From: Cloacibacterium normanense
GTDB taxonomy: Bacteria; Bacteroidota; Bacteroidia; Flavobacteriales; Weeksellaceae
Length of the DNA: 64,000 nt
Assembly: GCF_002943105.1 (NCBI RefSeq)
Contig: NZ_PTPZ01000003.1
Coordinates: forward strand, 186,001 to 250,000
Direction of reading: 5' to 3'
The notes beneath the pieces were generated by a model. That model saw only the letters and a program-made list of their open reading frames with translations. It made no database searches and was not told the origin of the DNA. Both the position numbers and the translations under genes were made by a program. Below are positions 1 through 7,882 of the stretch, in pieces (the first letter of the stretch is position 1; the number at the start of each line of letters is the position of its first letter).

Positions 1-1
1 G

Positions 2-925
2 GAAAAAGGAGAAGGAATAGAAATTGCAAAAAAATACAGCATTTATTCTTATCCTACTTTGCTATTCATAGACGGAGACGGAAAAGTGGTGTATAAAGCT
101 GCAGGCTACATGAGTCCACAAGAACTCATCAGTATTGCCAAAGAAGCCGTGAATCCTGAAAATACTTTAGAAAATAAAATAGCGAAGTTTGAGGCAGGCG
201 AAAAAGAACCAGAATTTTTAAAGGGATTGATTAAAAATACCTATGCAACTGATTTTTCATTGGCTCAAAAAGTGGCTACCCGTTATTTCCAAACGAGAAC
301 AGACGCTACATATTCTAAAGAAGAAGCAGGAATGTTGTTGTTTTTTACCAAAACCATAGATGATGATTTGTATAAAATCTTCACGGCAAAAAAGGCAGAA
401 CTTTCTACGCAAATTCCAGAAAGTTATTTGGCGGAATATGATAAGCAACTCAAATTGAACACGGTTTTACAAAAATCTTTCGATGCCAATAATCAAAGCA
501 TTAATGAACCTATTTTTTTAGCTGAAGGAACAAAAATTTATGGCGAAAAAGAAGCAAAGCAACTTTTGAATAAAATCAATATGGATTTGTTTTTTACTCA
601 AAAAAAATATGAGGATTACGCAAAATCTGCATTGAATTATTATCAAAATCCAAAAGATTTTGCCACTGATGAACTCAATAATGTCGCTTGGAATTTTTAC
701 CTCTACGTTACAGATAAAACTTTGTTGACTCAAGTAACACAATTGTGTTTAGAAGGTATAAAAAAAGAAGAAAATAGCCAGAATACAGATACTTTAGCCA
801 ATATTTATTATAAATTGGGAGATAATAAAAATGCTAAACTTTGGGCGAAAAAATCTATCGAAATTGCTAAAGCGAAAGGAGATGAATATGCATCAACTGA
901 AGAATTATTAAAAAAGATAAATTAA
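2..925 (+). CDS. Thioredoxin-fold protein, 5' end outside window
   Basis: The reading frame is open from base 2, so the true start lies upstream; the first in-frame start-like codon in the window (TTG at 59) is internal. The N-terminal visible part reads ...YSIYSYPTLLFIDGDGKVV, which carries the cis-proline (YPT) and the following beta-strand/turn of a thioredoxin fold; the CxxC would lie upstream and cannot be seen. About 250 residues of helical, repeat-like sequence follow, ending in a TPR-like stretch (LANIYYKLGDNKNAKLWAKKSIEIAK). This fits periplasmic thioredoxin-family proteins of Flavobacteriia with a C-terminal helical domain. Exact role unknown. The next gene starts 6 bases after the stop, so the two may be cotranscribed. 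Confidence 0.75.
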   Translation, partial: EKGEGIEIAKKYSIYSYPTLLFIDGDGKVVYKAAGYMSPQELISIAKEAVNPENTLENKIAKFEAGEKEPEFLKGLIKNTYATDFSLAQKVATRYFQTRTDATYSKEEAGMLLFFTKTIDDDLYKIFTAKKAELSTQIPESYLAEYDKQLKLNTVLQKSFDANNQSINEPIFLAEGTKIYGEKEAKQLLNKINMDLFFTQKKYEDYAKSALNYYQNPKDFATDELNNVAWNFYLYVTDKTLLTQVTQLCLEGIKKEENSQNTDTLANIYYKLGDNKNAKLWAKKSIEIAKAKGDEYASTEELLKKIN

Positions 926-931
926 ACACAA

Positions 932-1498
932 ATGCTTTTAAAAAATTATTATTTTCTCATACTATTTAGTATTGGAATAAATGTTAGTGCGCAAACGTAT
1001 GTTAAAGTCAATGGTTTTACCCTTCCTGCACTGATGTTAAACGCAGGAATAGAAACGAAACTTACGGATAAAACTACTTTTCAAGCAGATGTTTTCGTTT
1101 CCCCTTGGAAATCACTTTTCGGAAATAGAATGCTTTTTGCAATTGGGAGTTTAGAATATCGTTATTACTTTACTGAAAGTTTTAAAAGTTGGTATATTGC
1201 CGCTAATACCGGAGCAGCTGTTTATAGAATGCAAAAATACAACCATCTTAATTTGGGAATTCATCAAGAAGGATATTCTGTTTTTCTTGGTGCTACAGTA
1301 GGATATGTAGTAAAAGTAAATGACAAGATAAACTTAGATGTATTTTTAGGTGGTGGCAATGCACAATCTAAATATAGATCTTATTTTAATGCATTTCCAG
1401 ATATTAGAGCAGACAAGGAAGAAGGAGCTTCTATCAATGGAAGCGGAGAATGGATTCCTTATAAAGGTGGCGTAATGATTTCTTATCAATTAAAATAA
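932..1498 (+). CDS. Probable outer-membrane beta-barrel protein, unknown function
   Basis: 188 residues beginning with a signal peptide (MLLKNYYFLILFSIGINVSAQ, cleavage expected after SAQ, a common Flavobacteriia junction). The mature part alternates hydrophobic and polar residues with many aromatics (FVSPWKSLFG, LEYRYYFTESFKSWYIA, GYSVFLGATVGYVVKV) and ends in a strand rich in Y and hydrophobics (GGVMISYQLK), the pattern of a small 8- to 10-strand porin-like barrel such as DUF3575-type proteins. It sits 6 bases after the thioredoxin-like gene and 4 bases before a small membrane protein, so a three-gene operon is likely. Function not recognised. Confidence 0.7.
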   Translation: MLLKNYYFLILFSIGINVSAQTYVKVNGFTLPALMLNAGIETKLTDKTTFQADVFVSPWKSLFGNRMLFAIGSLEYRYYFTESFKSWYIAANTGAAVYRMQKYNHLNLGIHQEGYSVFLGATVGYVVKVNDKINLDVFLGGGNAQSKYRSYFNAFPDIRADKEEGASINGSGEWIPYKGGVMISYQLK

Positions 1499-1502
1499 TA
1501 AT

Positions 1503-1709
1503 ATGAAAATAACAAGTGTTAAATTTTTAGTGGTTTTGGTGATTACTTTCGTCATCGTGTTTTTGATGAATTACATCGGGAATACACAACCAGACAAATT
1601 ACAAAGCGCTATCCTTAATGGACTTGGCGGAATGGTAGGGCTTACCATCGGGATGATTATTTACAACAGAAGCAAAAATGACCAATCAGGCCCGCAACAT
1701 TTCGATTAA
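1503..1709 (+). CDS. Small two-helix membrane protein, unknown
   Basis: 68 residues with two predicted transmembrane helices (roughly residues 8-22, FLVVLVITFVIVFLM, and 37-53, ILNGLGGMVGLTIGMII) joined by a short polar loop, then a charged tail (NRSKNDQSGPQHFD). It starts 4 bases after the outer-membrane protein stop, which supports translation from the same message. Its stop lies one base from the end of the convergent TauE-like gene. No family recognised. Confidence 0.65.
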   Translation: MKITSVKFLVVLVITFVIVFLMNYIGNTQPDKLQSAILNGLGGMVGLTIGMIIYNRSKNDQSGPQHFD

Positions 1710-1710
1710 A

Positions 1711-2496
1711 TTACGGCCAAAAAACTTCTTTGCTGTATCGTAAAATCATCAGCATTACGATAATTAAAAATACAATTCTGATAAATCCATTGCCTTTTTT
1801 AAAGGCAATTTTTGTTCCTAGAAAGTTTCCTGCAATATTGAAAACCGCCATTAAGATGGCTATTTCTAACAGATAATTTCCGTGGCTGATGAAAACCAAA
1901 AGCGCAGAAATATTGGTGATGCAATTCACCACTTTAGCATAAGCAGAGGCCGAAAGAAAATCAAATCCTAAAATCACCACGAAAGCCAAAACAAAGAAAC
2001 TGCCTGTTCCCGGTCCGAAAAATCCATCGTAGAAACCAATCACTGCTCCAATCACTGCTCCGAAAATCATCTTTTTGGTGGTGCTTAAATCTTTGGTCGC
2101 GACATTTCCTAAATCTTTTTTGATGAAAGTATAAATCGCAATCGCAATCAGAATAATTAAAATCAAAGGTTTTAATGCTTCAGAATCTAAGTAACTCACT
2201 GTTCTAGCTCCCAAAAATGAAAACAGGAAGGAAAAAAGCGAGATTGAAAGCAAAACTTTCCAGTTGAAACGAATTCTTTTGGCATATTGTACCGCTGCAA
2301 TGCTGGTTCCAGAAAGCGCGGCGATTTTATTGGTTCCAAAAAGTGTAGGCAATGCCAATTGAGGAAACTGAATCAACAAAGCGGGCAATTGTATCAAACC
2401 ACCACCGCCAACTATTGCATCTAAAAATCCTGCAATAAAGGCGAATGCAGCTAAAAAGAATAGCGTATAAAAACTGTAATCAGAGAAAAAATCCAT
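1711..2496 (-). CDS. TauE/SafE (TSUP) family membrane transporter
   Basis: 261 residues, almost entirely hydrophobic with about eight transmembrane segments. The family hallmark is the N-terminal GFLDAIVGGGGLIQLPAL (about residues 23-40) repeated in weaker form near residue 150 (GFYDGFFGPGTGSFFVL), the duplicated TSUP half-motif. Members export sulfite, sulfonates or related organosulfur anions; the substrate cannot be told from sequence. It ends one base from the convergent small membrane gene and begins 10 bases downstream of the NamZ gene on the same strand, so it may share that message. Confidence 0.85.
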   Translation of the reverse strand: MDFFSDYSFYTLFFLAAFAFIAGFLDAIVGGGGLIQLPALLIQFPQLALPTLFGTNKIAALSGTSIAAVQYAKRIRFNWKVLLSISLFSFLFSFLGARTVSYLDSEALKPLILIILIAIAIYTFIKKDLGNVATKDLSTTKKMIFGAVIGAVIGFYDGFFGPGTGSFFVLAFVVILGFDFLSASAYAKVVNCITNISALLVFISHGNYLLEIAILMAVFNIAGNFLGTKIAFKKGNGFIRIVFLIIVMLMILRYSKEVFWP

Positions 2497-2506
2497 TTAC
2501 AATTGA

Positions 2507-3766
2507 TTAGTTTTCGTAGAGAACATATTTGCGACGGATTTTCTCGAAATTTTCTAAATCTTTTTGCCAAGATTTTCTAATTTCTGTTTCTGGAGTTCCC
2601 GAAATAATTTGCTTGCGCAATTCATCTGTTCCTGCTAAAGTATCAAACCAAAGGTTTTTTAAGAAGAAGTCTTGAGCTTTTTTGTCAAAATTTTGATATG
2701 CATTGATTACGAAGCTTAAATCTAATTTTCCTTTAATTTCTGGGAATTGACGTAAATCTTTTCCGTAGCATAATTTACCATTTAAGAATGGGTCTTTTGC
2801 ACCTGAAGTTGGTTTCGGAGTAAAAGAAAATTCATGATTTTTTAACCAAGGACTTCCATACACTTGAAAAGGAAAATCTGTTCCTCTTCCTACAGAAACC
2901 TGCGTTCCTTCGAAGAAGCAAAGACTAGGATAGAGGTTGATAGATTGATTATTCGGTAAATTAGGCGAAGGTTTTTCAGAAATTGGATATCTTTTGTTTT
3001 TGTGATAATTCAGCATTGGGATGAGTGTATATTTTACCTGCACTGCATTTTTCATCCATTTTTCACCGTTCACCATTTTTCCATATTCCCCAATCGTTAA
3101 TCCATACACTACGGGAACTTTGTGCAGTCCTACGAAACTGGTCCATTTTTCTTTTAAAACTGGTCCGTCTGTATAACCATCATGAGGATTTGGACGGTCT
3201 AGAACAATGATTTCTTTACCATTTTCTGCGGCAGCTTCCATTACGTAAGTGAGTGTAGAAATGTACGTGTAAAATCTTACGCCCACATCTTGAATATCAA
3301 AAAGCACAATGTCTACGCCTTGTAATTGTTCAGGTTTTGGTTTTTTATTGTCGCCATAAAGCGAAATAATCGGTAAACCCGTTTTGGTGTCAATTCCGTT
3401 TTTGACATGTTCACCAGCATCTGCAGTTCCACGAAAACCGTGTTCTGGAGCAAAAATATGCTTGATTTTGATATTATTTTGAACCAAAAAATCTACCAAA
3501 TGCGTTTTGTCTGCCAATAAACTCGTTTGATTAGCAACTATTGCTACAGTTTTATTTTTCAGAAGTGGCAAATAGAGTTCTGGTCTGTCTGCAGCGTTTT
3601 TAAAACAATTTTCTTCTTTATTTTTTGGTTTTTCTAAGGCAATTTCTACCGTTTTTACAGGTTCTGGAGTGGGATTAGCATTGTTTTTTTGAGTGCTACA
3701 ACTTTGTAACCCAAAAATCATTAGCATAATAAGAACTAAATCTTTAATTTTGACACTTAAATTCAT
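2507..3766 (-). CDS. DUF1343 / NamZ-type exo-beta-N-acetylmuramidase lipoprotein
   Basis: 419 residues. A lipoprotein signal is visible (LIMLMIFGLQSCSTQ, lipobox cysteine near residue 23), so the protein is probably anchored in a membrane of the envelope. The core matches DUF1343: GKTVAIVANQTSLL, the ...FAPEHGFRGTADAGEHV motif, DIQDVGVRFYTYISTL and LDRPNPHDG. DUF1343 proteins related to Bacillus NamZ remove terminal MurNAc from peptidoglycan fragments, so a role in muropeptide recycling is likely. The start codon abuts the start of the divergent permease; a TATCTTTG -7 box for this gene (3814-3821, complement) lies inside the permease coding sequence. Confidence 0.85.
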   Translation of the reverse strand: MNLSVKIKDLVLIMLMIFGLQSCSTQKNNANPTPEPVKTVEIALEKPKNKEENCFKNAADRPELYLPLLKNKTVAIVANQTSLLADKTHLVDFLVQNNIKIKHIFAPEHGFRGTADAGEHVKNGIDTKTGLPIISLYGDNKKPKPEQLQGVDIVLFDIQDVGVRFYTYISTLTYVMEAAAENGKEIIVLDRPNPHDGYTDGPVLKEKWTSFVGLHKVPVVYGLTIGEYGKMVNGEKWMKNAVQVKYTLIPMLNYHKNKRYPISEKPSPNLPNNQSINLYPSLCFFEGTQVSVGRGTDFPFQVYGSPWLKNHEFSFTPKPTSGAKDPFLNGKLCYGKDLRQFPEIKGKLDLSFVINAYQNFDKKAQDFFLKNLWFDTLAGTDELRKQIISGTPETEIRKSWQKDLENFEKIRRKYVLYEN

Positions 3767-3772
3767 TTGATT

Positions 3773-5002
3773 TTGAAATTTCCAATATATTTTTCTAAAA
3801 AAATAGCGTTCTCCAAAGATAACAAAAATAATCTTTCACGCGTGATTGTCTTCATCGGAAGGCTTTCTGTAGCGCTGGGAATTATTGTTTCATTGGTGAC
3901 GGTTTCTACGGGTTTAGGCTCCAAAAAAGCCATTAAAAATCGTATGGCAGATTTCGTGGGTCACATTTCTGTGAAATCTACCAAAAGCAATTCTTCCTAT
4001 AATTCTTCGGTGCTTCACCAAGAAGGATTAAATGTAAAGGGTATTAAAAATCTATCAGATGTTTCTAACACGCAATCGTATGCTACGGTTTCTGGGATTC
4101 TGAGAACCGAAGAAAACTTTGCGGGTGTTATCCTAAAAGGTGTAGCCAAAGATTTTGACGCAGAGCGTTTTCAGAGTTTTATGGTAGCTGGAGAAGTCCC
4201 GAAATTTACCGAAGAAGGCTATAACAATCAAGTCATTCTTTCCGATAAAATTGCCAATGATTTGCATCTGAAACCCAAAGATAGCATCGTTGCTATTTTT
4301 TCTAAAGAAGACCAACAACCCATTTACAGAAAATTTGAAATTTCTGGAATTTACAAGACAGACATCAAAATGATAGATGATTTGTTTATCATCGGCGATA
4401 TTAATCATGTGAGAAAAATTCAAGATATGGCAAAAACGGAAGTGGGAGGAGTAGATATTTTCTTGAAAGACAGTGATGATATGGATGCTGTTTATCCAAC
4501 AATTGAAAAACTCATTGGTTACAAAAATTACGCAGAAAAAGCAACAGATAAATATCCACAAATCGTAGATTGGATTAATATTTTTGATACCAACATCGGA
4601 CTGATTATCACGATTATGCTGATTGTAGTAGTCATTAATATCATAATGGTTTTGCTTATTCTTATTATTGAGCGCACCAATTCTATTGGAATGCTGAAAA
4701 CTTTGGGTGCAACCAACGGACAAATTCGAGCGATTTTCATCAACTATACTTTGCTGATTATGATTCCTGGATTGATTATGGGGAATGTAATAGGTTTAGG
4801 ATTTTTGGTGCTTCAAAAAATCTTCGGATTTATCAAACTTAATCCTGAGAATTACTATGTAAGCACGGTTCCTGTAGATTTAAACCCTGTCTACATTTTG
4901 GGAATTTCTGTTGGAATTTTGGCGATTTCTGCATTCGCTCTTATTTTGCCAAGTTATCTAATTTCTAAAATTTCTCCTGTAAAAGCGATTAAGTATAACT
5001 AG
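3773..5002 (+). CDS. FtsX/LolE-like ABC transporter permease
   Basis: About 410 residues with MacB-like topology: one N-terminal transmembrane helix (VIVFIGRLSVALGIIVSLVTVSTGL), a large extracytoplasmic domain, then three C-terminal helices (LIITIMLIVVVINIIMVLLILIIERT; IFINYTLLIMIPGLIMG; ILGISVGILAISAFALIL) and the family motif TNSIGMLKTLGATNGQIRAIF. It probably forms the membrane half of a lipoprotein-release or peptide-export ABC system; no ATPase gene is adjacent. There is no ATG start. TTG at 3767 and TTG at 3773 are both possible, and I chose 3773 because it gives MKFPIYFSKKIAFSKD, like homologues I remember. A TAATTTTG -7 box (3745-3752) lies inside the divergent NamZ gene. Confidence 0.85.
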   Translation: MKFPIYFSKKIAFSKDNKNNLSRVIVFIGRLSVALGIIVSLVTVSTGLGSKKAIKNRMADFVGHISVKSTKSNSSYNSSVLHQEGLNVKGIKNLSDVSNTQSYATVSGILRTEENFAGVILKGVAKDFDAERFQSFMVAGEVPKFTEEGYNNQVILSDKIANDLHLKPKDSIVAIFSKEDQQPIYRKFEISGIYKTDIKMIDDLFIIGDINHVRKIQDMAKTEVGGVDIFLKDSDDMDAVYPTIEKLIGYKNYAEKATDKYPQIVDWINIFDTNIGLIITIMLIVVVINIIMVLLILIIERTNSIGMLKTLGATNGQIRAIFINYTLLIMIPGLIMGNVIGLGFLVLQKIFGFIKLNPENYYVSTVPVDLNPVYILGISVGILAISAFALILPSYLISKISPVKAIKYN

Positions 5003-5048
5003 TTGTAGAGTTGTAGAATGGGAGAATTGTAGAGTTGGAGTTATAGAG
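5002..5048 (+). repeat. 16-bp minisatellite, degenerate copies
   Basis: About three imperfect units of the GGGAGAATTGTAGAGT type directly after the permease stop codon. The same unit occurs at 57021-57084 (four clean copies), inside the glycosyltransferase gene (9047-9070) and at the 3' end of rlmB (14021-14046). A different family, the AATCTGTG repeat found again at 59561-59669, follows at 5061-5084 on the other strand. Confidence 0.85.
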
Positions 5049-5165
5049 AAATCTTTTATGTTTCCCACAGATTTCACAGATTTTATTGTTTTTTTTTGCA
5101 ATGTAAGAAATGCAATGAAGCGACATAGCAATTAGTTTTTTTTCTCAAATTTCTAAAGTACGGAG

Positions 5166-5206
5166 TTTGTCATTGACTTCGTCTAATCTTCGATTTTCGA
5201 AGGAAT
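5166..5206 (+). repeat. Dispersed repeat with TTCGA hairpin, copy 1
   Basis: 41 bases starting TTTGTCATTGACTTCGTC and ending CGAAGGAAT. Nearly the same sequence occurs on the other strand at 59497-59538. It contains a small fold-back (CTTCGATTTTCGAAG). It lies in the gap between the permease and the HNH gene; nothing else is seen in that gap. Confidence 0.8.
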
Positions 5207-5252
5207 GTAGAAATATAAGTTTGGAAATTTTTTAAACTACAAACTCGGAGAC

Positions 5253-5573
5253 CTAGTAGTGTGGAGGATTTATAATGGCATTTTTCACTACTTCTGCAAC
5301 CGTGTTTTGGTTAATATTTTTTGATAAGCAATAATTGCTTTTTAACCAATCAGTTAAAGTTTTTGCTCCTTTACTTGCATTGCAGGAAGTGCAGCACAAA
5401 GCAATATTGTCAATAGAATTTATTCTAATGTCATTTACAATATGTTCCCATGAAGGTCGAGTTTTTCTGGATTGATGATTTATAGAAAAATCAACACCAC
5501 AGTAAACACAACATAAATCTCTTTTAAGAACAAATTCTTCAGTTTCTCTTGGAATTCCCCACTGATTTGCCAT
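5253..5573 (-). CDS. Stand-alone HNH endonuclease-domain protein
   Basis: 106 residues made up of one HNH/zinc-ribbon module: C22-x2-C25 (CVYCG), a WEH motif with the catalytic histidine at 44 (PSWEHIVND), N56 (SIDNIAL) and C61-x2-C64 (CTSCNASKG). The two CxxC pairs would hold the structural zinc and the H/N/H residues the catalytic metal. There is no attached DNA-binding, methylase or toxin domain and no phage or intein neighbour, so the substrate is unknown. The gene stands alone, flanked on both sides by dispersed repeats, which could mean a recent arrival. Confidence 0.8.
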   Translation of the reverse strand: MANQWGIPRETEEFVLKRDLCCVYCGVDFSINHQSRKTRPSWEHIVNDIRINSIDNIALCCTSCNASKGAKTLTDWLKSNYCLSKNINQNTVAEVVKNAIINPPHY

Positions 5574-5737
5574 TTTTTTAGATTATTATTTTTGCTCTAA
5601 ATTAGAAAATAAAATTCACGTTACATTATTGAAACCCATAAAACCAATAAATACTTTAAAATATTTGTTTAGATTCCTGCGGAATGACAAAGTGTACGGT
5701 TTAAATTTTTAAAAATCCTCAAAAAAATCACCGAAAC

Positions 5738-5882
5738 GTGAATTTTAGCCCTGATTGAGCGATTGTTTGAGCTCTTTTTGTTTTTTAGATATTTCGAGTT
5801 TGCTCAATATGACAAAAAAACAAAAAAGCGAGTCGCGAAAGCAGGACTGAAAGTGAACAGATGAAAAAAACGTCTTGCTTCT
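5738..5882 (+). repeat. Composite hairpin repeat, copy A
   Basis: About 145 bases whose reverse complement recurs at 13748-13895. Order of parts: TGAATTTTAGCCCTGATT, GCGATTGTTTGAGCTC, a T-rich arm (CTTTTTGTTTTTT), a core related to CTGAGCnnAGTCGAAG (5787-5814), an A-rich arm (ACAAAAAAACAAAAAAGC) complementary to the T-rich arm, then CGCGAAAGCAGGACTGAAAG and a terminal CTTGCTTC. Transcribed, it would fold into one long stem with the core at the tip. It fills most of the 351-base stretch 5574-5924, which also holds a short GATTCCTGCGGAAT element (5672-5690) and the cysteine synthase promoter; I see no gene there. Confidence 0.85.
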
Positions 5883-5907
5883 TTTTAAAATTAAAATCGT
5901 ATTTTTG
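5875..5907 (+). promoter_or_regulatory. Bacteroidetes-type promoter for the 5925 gene
   Basis: TTG at 5875-5877, 22 bases, then TATTTTTG at 5900-5907, matching the TTG-N17-23-TAnnTTTG pattern of the Bacteroidetes primary sigma factor. The TTG box lies inside the conserved CTTGCTTC end of composite repeat A, so the repeat may supply the -33 element. Start codon 18 bases downstream. Confidence 0.6.
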
Positions 5908-5924
5908 CGGCTCAAATTTTTACA

Positions 5925-6908
5925 ATGAACTACGCAAAAAATATTTTAGAAACGATAGGAAATACACCACTGGTAAAGCTAAACAACGTTTTAGGAGAAG
6001 ATTTTCCTGCATTGGTTTTAGCAAAAGTAGAAACCTTCAATCCTGGGAATTCTGTAAAAGACAGAATGGCACTGAAAATGATTGAAGATGCTGAAAAAGA
6101 CGGTCGTCTGAAACCTGGAGGAACCATCATTGAAGGAACTTCTGGAAATACAGGAATGGGATTGGCTTTAGCAGCCATTATCAAAGGTTACAAGTGTATT
6201 TTCGTGACTAATTCTAAACAATCAAAAGAAAAAGCAGATATTTTACGTGCTTTAGGTGCAGAAGTGGTGATTTGTCCTACTGATGTAAAACCTACCGATC
6301 CGCGTTCTTATTACCAAACTGCAAAAAGATTAACCGAAGAAACTGAAAACGCTTGGTATGTAAACCAATATGATAATCTTTCTAACAGAGCAGCGCATTA
6401 TGAATCTACGGCACCAGAAATTTGGGAACAAACTGAAGGGAAATTGACTCATTTTGTAGTAGGAGCAGGAACTGGAGGCACGATTACAGGTTGCGGAACG
6501 TTTTTCAAAGAAAAAAGTAAAGATATCAAAGTTATTGGTGTAGATACTTATGGTTCTATTTTGAAAGAAATTCATGAAACGGGCGAAATTCACTTAGAAA
6601 ATGCTTACACTTATATTACAGAAGGAATTGGCGAAGATATTTTGCCTGAAAACTATGATATGTCTGTGATAGACCATTTCGAGAAAGTTACCGATAAAGA
6701 TGGCGCGATCTATGCAAGAAAATTAGCTAAAGAAGAAGGGATTTTCTGTGGTTATTCTGCAGGAAGTGCAATTGCTGCGATAAAGCAAATGCAAGACCAA
6801 TTTACCAAAGATGATATCATAGTAGTTTTGCTTCATGACCACGGCTCTAGATATGTAGGGAAAATCTACAATGATGACTGGATGAAAGAAATGGGTTGGC
6901 TAGATTAA
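5925..6908 (+). CDS. PLP-dependent cysteine synthase / cystathionine beta-synthase-like enzyme
   Basis: 327 residues of the beta-substituting PLP family (fold type II). Visible signatures: TIGNTPLVKLN at the N-terminus; NPGNSVKDRMA with the Schiff-base lysine K45; GTSGNTG at 71-77, the substrate-carboxylate loop; GAGTGGT at 180-186, the phosphate-binding loop; CGYSAGSA with the serine that contacts the pyridine nitrogen. The family makes cysteine from O-acetylserine and sulfide, or cystathionine from serine and homocysteine. The EGIGEDILP stretch and the YxNQYDN motif resemble short CBS enzymes, so I leave the exact reaction open. Monocistronic: own promoter upstream and a strong terminator downstream. 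Confidence 0.85.
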   Translation: MNYAKNILETIGNTPLVKLNNVLGEDFPALVLAKVETFNPGNSVKDRMALKMIEDAEKDGRLKPGGTIIEGTSGNTGMGLALAAIIKGYKCIFVTNSKQSKEKADILRALGAEVVICPTDVKPTDPRSYYQTAKRLTEETENAWYVNQYDNLSNRAAHYESTAPEIWEQTEGKLTHFVVGAGTGGTITGCGTFFKEKSKDIKVIGVDTYGSILKEIHETGEIHLENAYTYITEGIGEDILPENYDMSVIDHFEKVTDKDGAIYARKLAKEEGIFCGYSAGSAIAAIKQMQDQFTKDDIIVVLLHDHGSRYVGKIYNDDWMKEMGWLD

Positions 6909-6938
6909 TACAAAAAAAATCTATTCAAAATAAATAAA

Positions 6939-6966
6939 ATCGGGAAGAGCAATCTTCCCGATTTTT
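6939..6966 (+). terminator. Rho-independent terminator
   Basis: Perfect 10-bp stem ATCGGGAAGA / TCTTCCCGAT with a GCAA loop, flanked by A-rich and T-rich runs, 30 bases after the cysteine synthase stop. It may act in both directions, since a leftward gene remnant lies beyond it. Confidence 0.85.
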
Positions 6967-6981
6967 CATATCAAATCAAAA

Positions 6982-7062
6982 TTAATTTCCACAATTTTCA
7001 TTAGGCGAATGAATGATAGCGTCATAATCTGCCTGTGAAATAAACTGAGGAAAAGCTATTTT
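6982..7062 (-). pseudogene. C-terminal remnant of a third DUF2202 gene
   Basis: Directly after the tandem TAATAA stops of the DUF2202 gene, the same frame stays open and encodes KIAFPQFISQADYDAIIHSPNENCGN followed by a stop (described in two parts: AFPQFISQADYDAII, then HSPNENCGN). This is the C-terminal motif of the neighbouring DUF2202 proteins (VPQYISKNDYEKIINAEHEQCG; THQYISGKKF...NSC). No start codon or upstream half is present. I read it as the tail of a lost tandem paralogue. Confidence 0.65.
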
Positions 7063-7065
7063 TTA

Positions 7066-7743
7066 TTAATTCATGCAATTTTCATTTCCAAAACCATTTC
7101 CTCTTCCTCTATTTCCTCTACCTTTTCCTTGATTTTGGCATTGCATGCCGTTTTGCAGACCACATTGTTCATGTTCTGCATTGATGATTTTTTCGTAATC
7201 ATTTTTAGAAATATACTGAGGAACGTACTTAGCGTTTCTCATTTCTAAATTACGTGAAAAAGCTCTCAAATGATTTCTAGAAGCACATTCCAGAAATTTG
7301 TAAACATTGGCGATGTCTTGGTTTTGAGTTTCTTTGGTTAATCTTTGCAAGTCGTAAATATCTACATCTTCTATCGTTGCTCCTGCTTTTAAAGCTTCAA
7401 TTTCTGAAACTTTTCCTTTTGCAGTAAGTTCATTGTATAATTTTTGAAGATTTTGATTTTTAAATTTTCCTTCGGGAAGAATTTCGTAAGGAATTTTATT
7501 TTGGTCTAAAAGTTCTTGTACTTTTTGCATATGCACTTTTTCACTTTCTTTGATATTGGCAAAAGGTCTAGTTTCCCATTTTGAATATAAAAAAGTGTAC
7601 ACATCATGCGCTAATTTTTCTTCTTCTAACATGAAAAGGAGAGAAGAAGCATCTGTTTCTTTAGTGTTTTTAGAAGTGTAATTGGTAAAAATTACCATTC
7701 CAAAAATCACAAGAATAACTAAGGTGAAAGATTTGGTTTTCAT
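7066..7743 (-). CDS. DUF2202 domain protein, secreted or membrane-anchored
   Basis: 225 residues. The N-terminus has a hydrophobic segment (FTLVILVIFGMVIFTNY) that should act as a signal or anchor. The central domain is DUF2202: LLFMLEEEKLAHDVYTFLYSKW, where E-E-K-x-A-H-D resembles a ferritin-like helix pair, and ASRNHLRAFSRNLE. The C-terminus is Gly/Arg/Asn-rich (QGKGRGNRGRGNGFGNENC). The domain is known in bacteria and archaea without an established function; a ferritin-like metal site is an inference from the E/H pattern. It is one of two intact tandem paralogues plus a remnant, all on this strand. Confidence 0.75.
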   Translation of the reverse strand: MKTKSFTLVILVIFGMVIFTNYTSKNTKETDASSLLFMLEEEKLAHDVYTFLYSKWETRPFANIKESEKVHMQKVQELLDQNKIPYEILPEGKFKNQNLQKLYNELTAKGKVSEIEALKAGATIEDVDIYDLQRLTKETQNQDIANVYKFLECASRNHLRAFSRNLEMRNAKYVPQYISKNDYEKIINAEHEQCGLQNGMQCQNQGKGRGNRGRGNGFGNENCMN

Positions 7744-7882
7744 TTCTGTGAGATTTTTATATTAGACAAAAATCACAACAGAAAGTTAAGTTGAATTTTG
7801 ATTAAAATGAATGTAAAGTACTATTAATCAATAAATTTTACCATTATTGGATGAAAATTTACCAATGAGAAAATAAAGAATT

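Noticed and set aside
4133-4743. Long minus-strand open frames inside the permease gene
   Set aside because: They are shadows of the plus-strand coding frame; composition is not protein-like and no family fits.
5253-5573. HNH gene as part of a mobile intron, intein or restriction system
   Set aside because: No intron ends, intein motifs, methylase or phage genes nearby; kept as a stand-alone gene.
5861-6085. Open frame of 74 codons overlapping the cysteine synthase start
   Set aside because: It overlaps a well-supported gene in another frame, begins inside composite repeat A and has no domain-like sequence.
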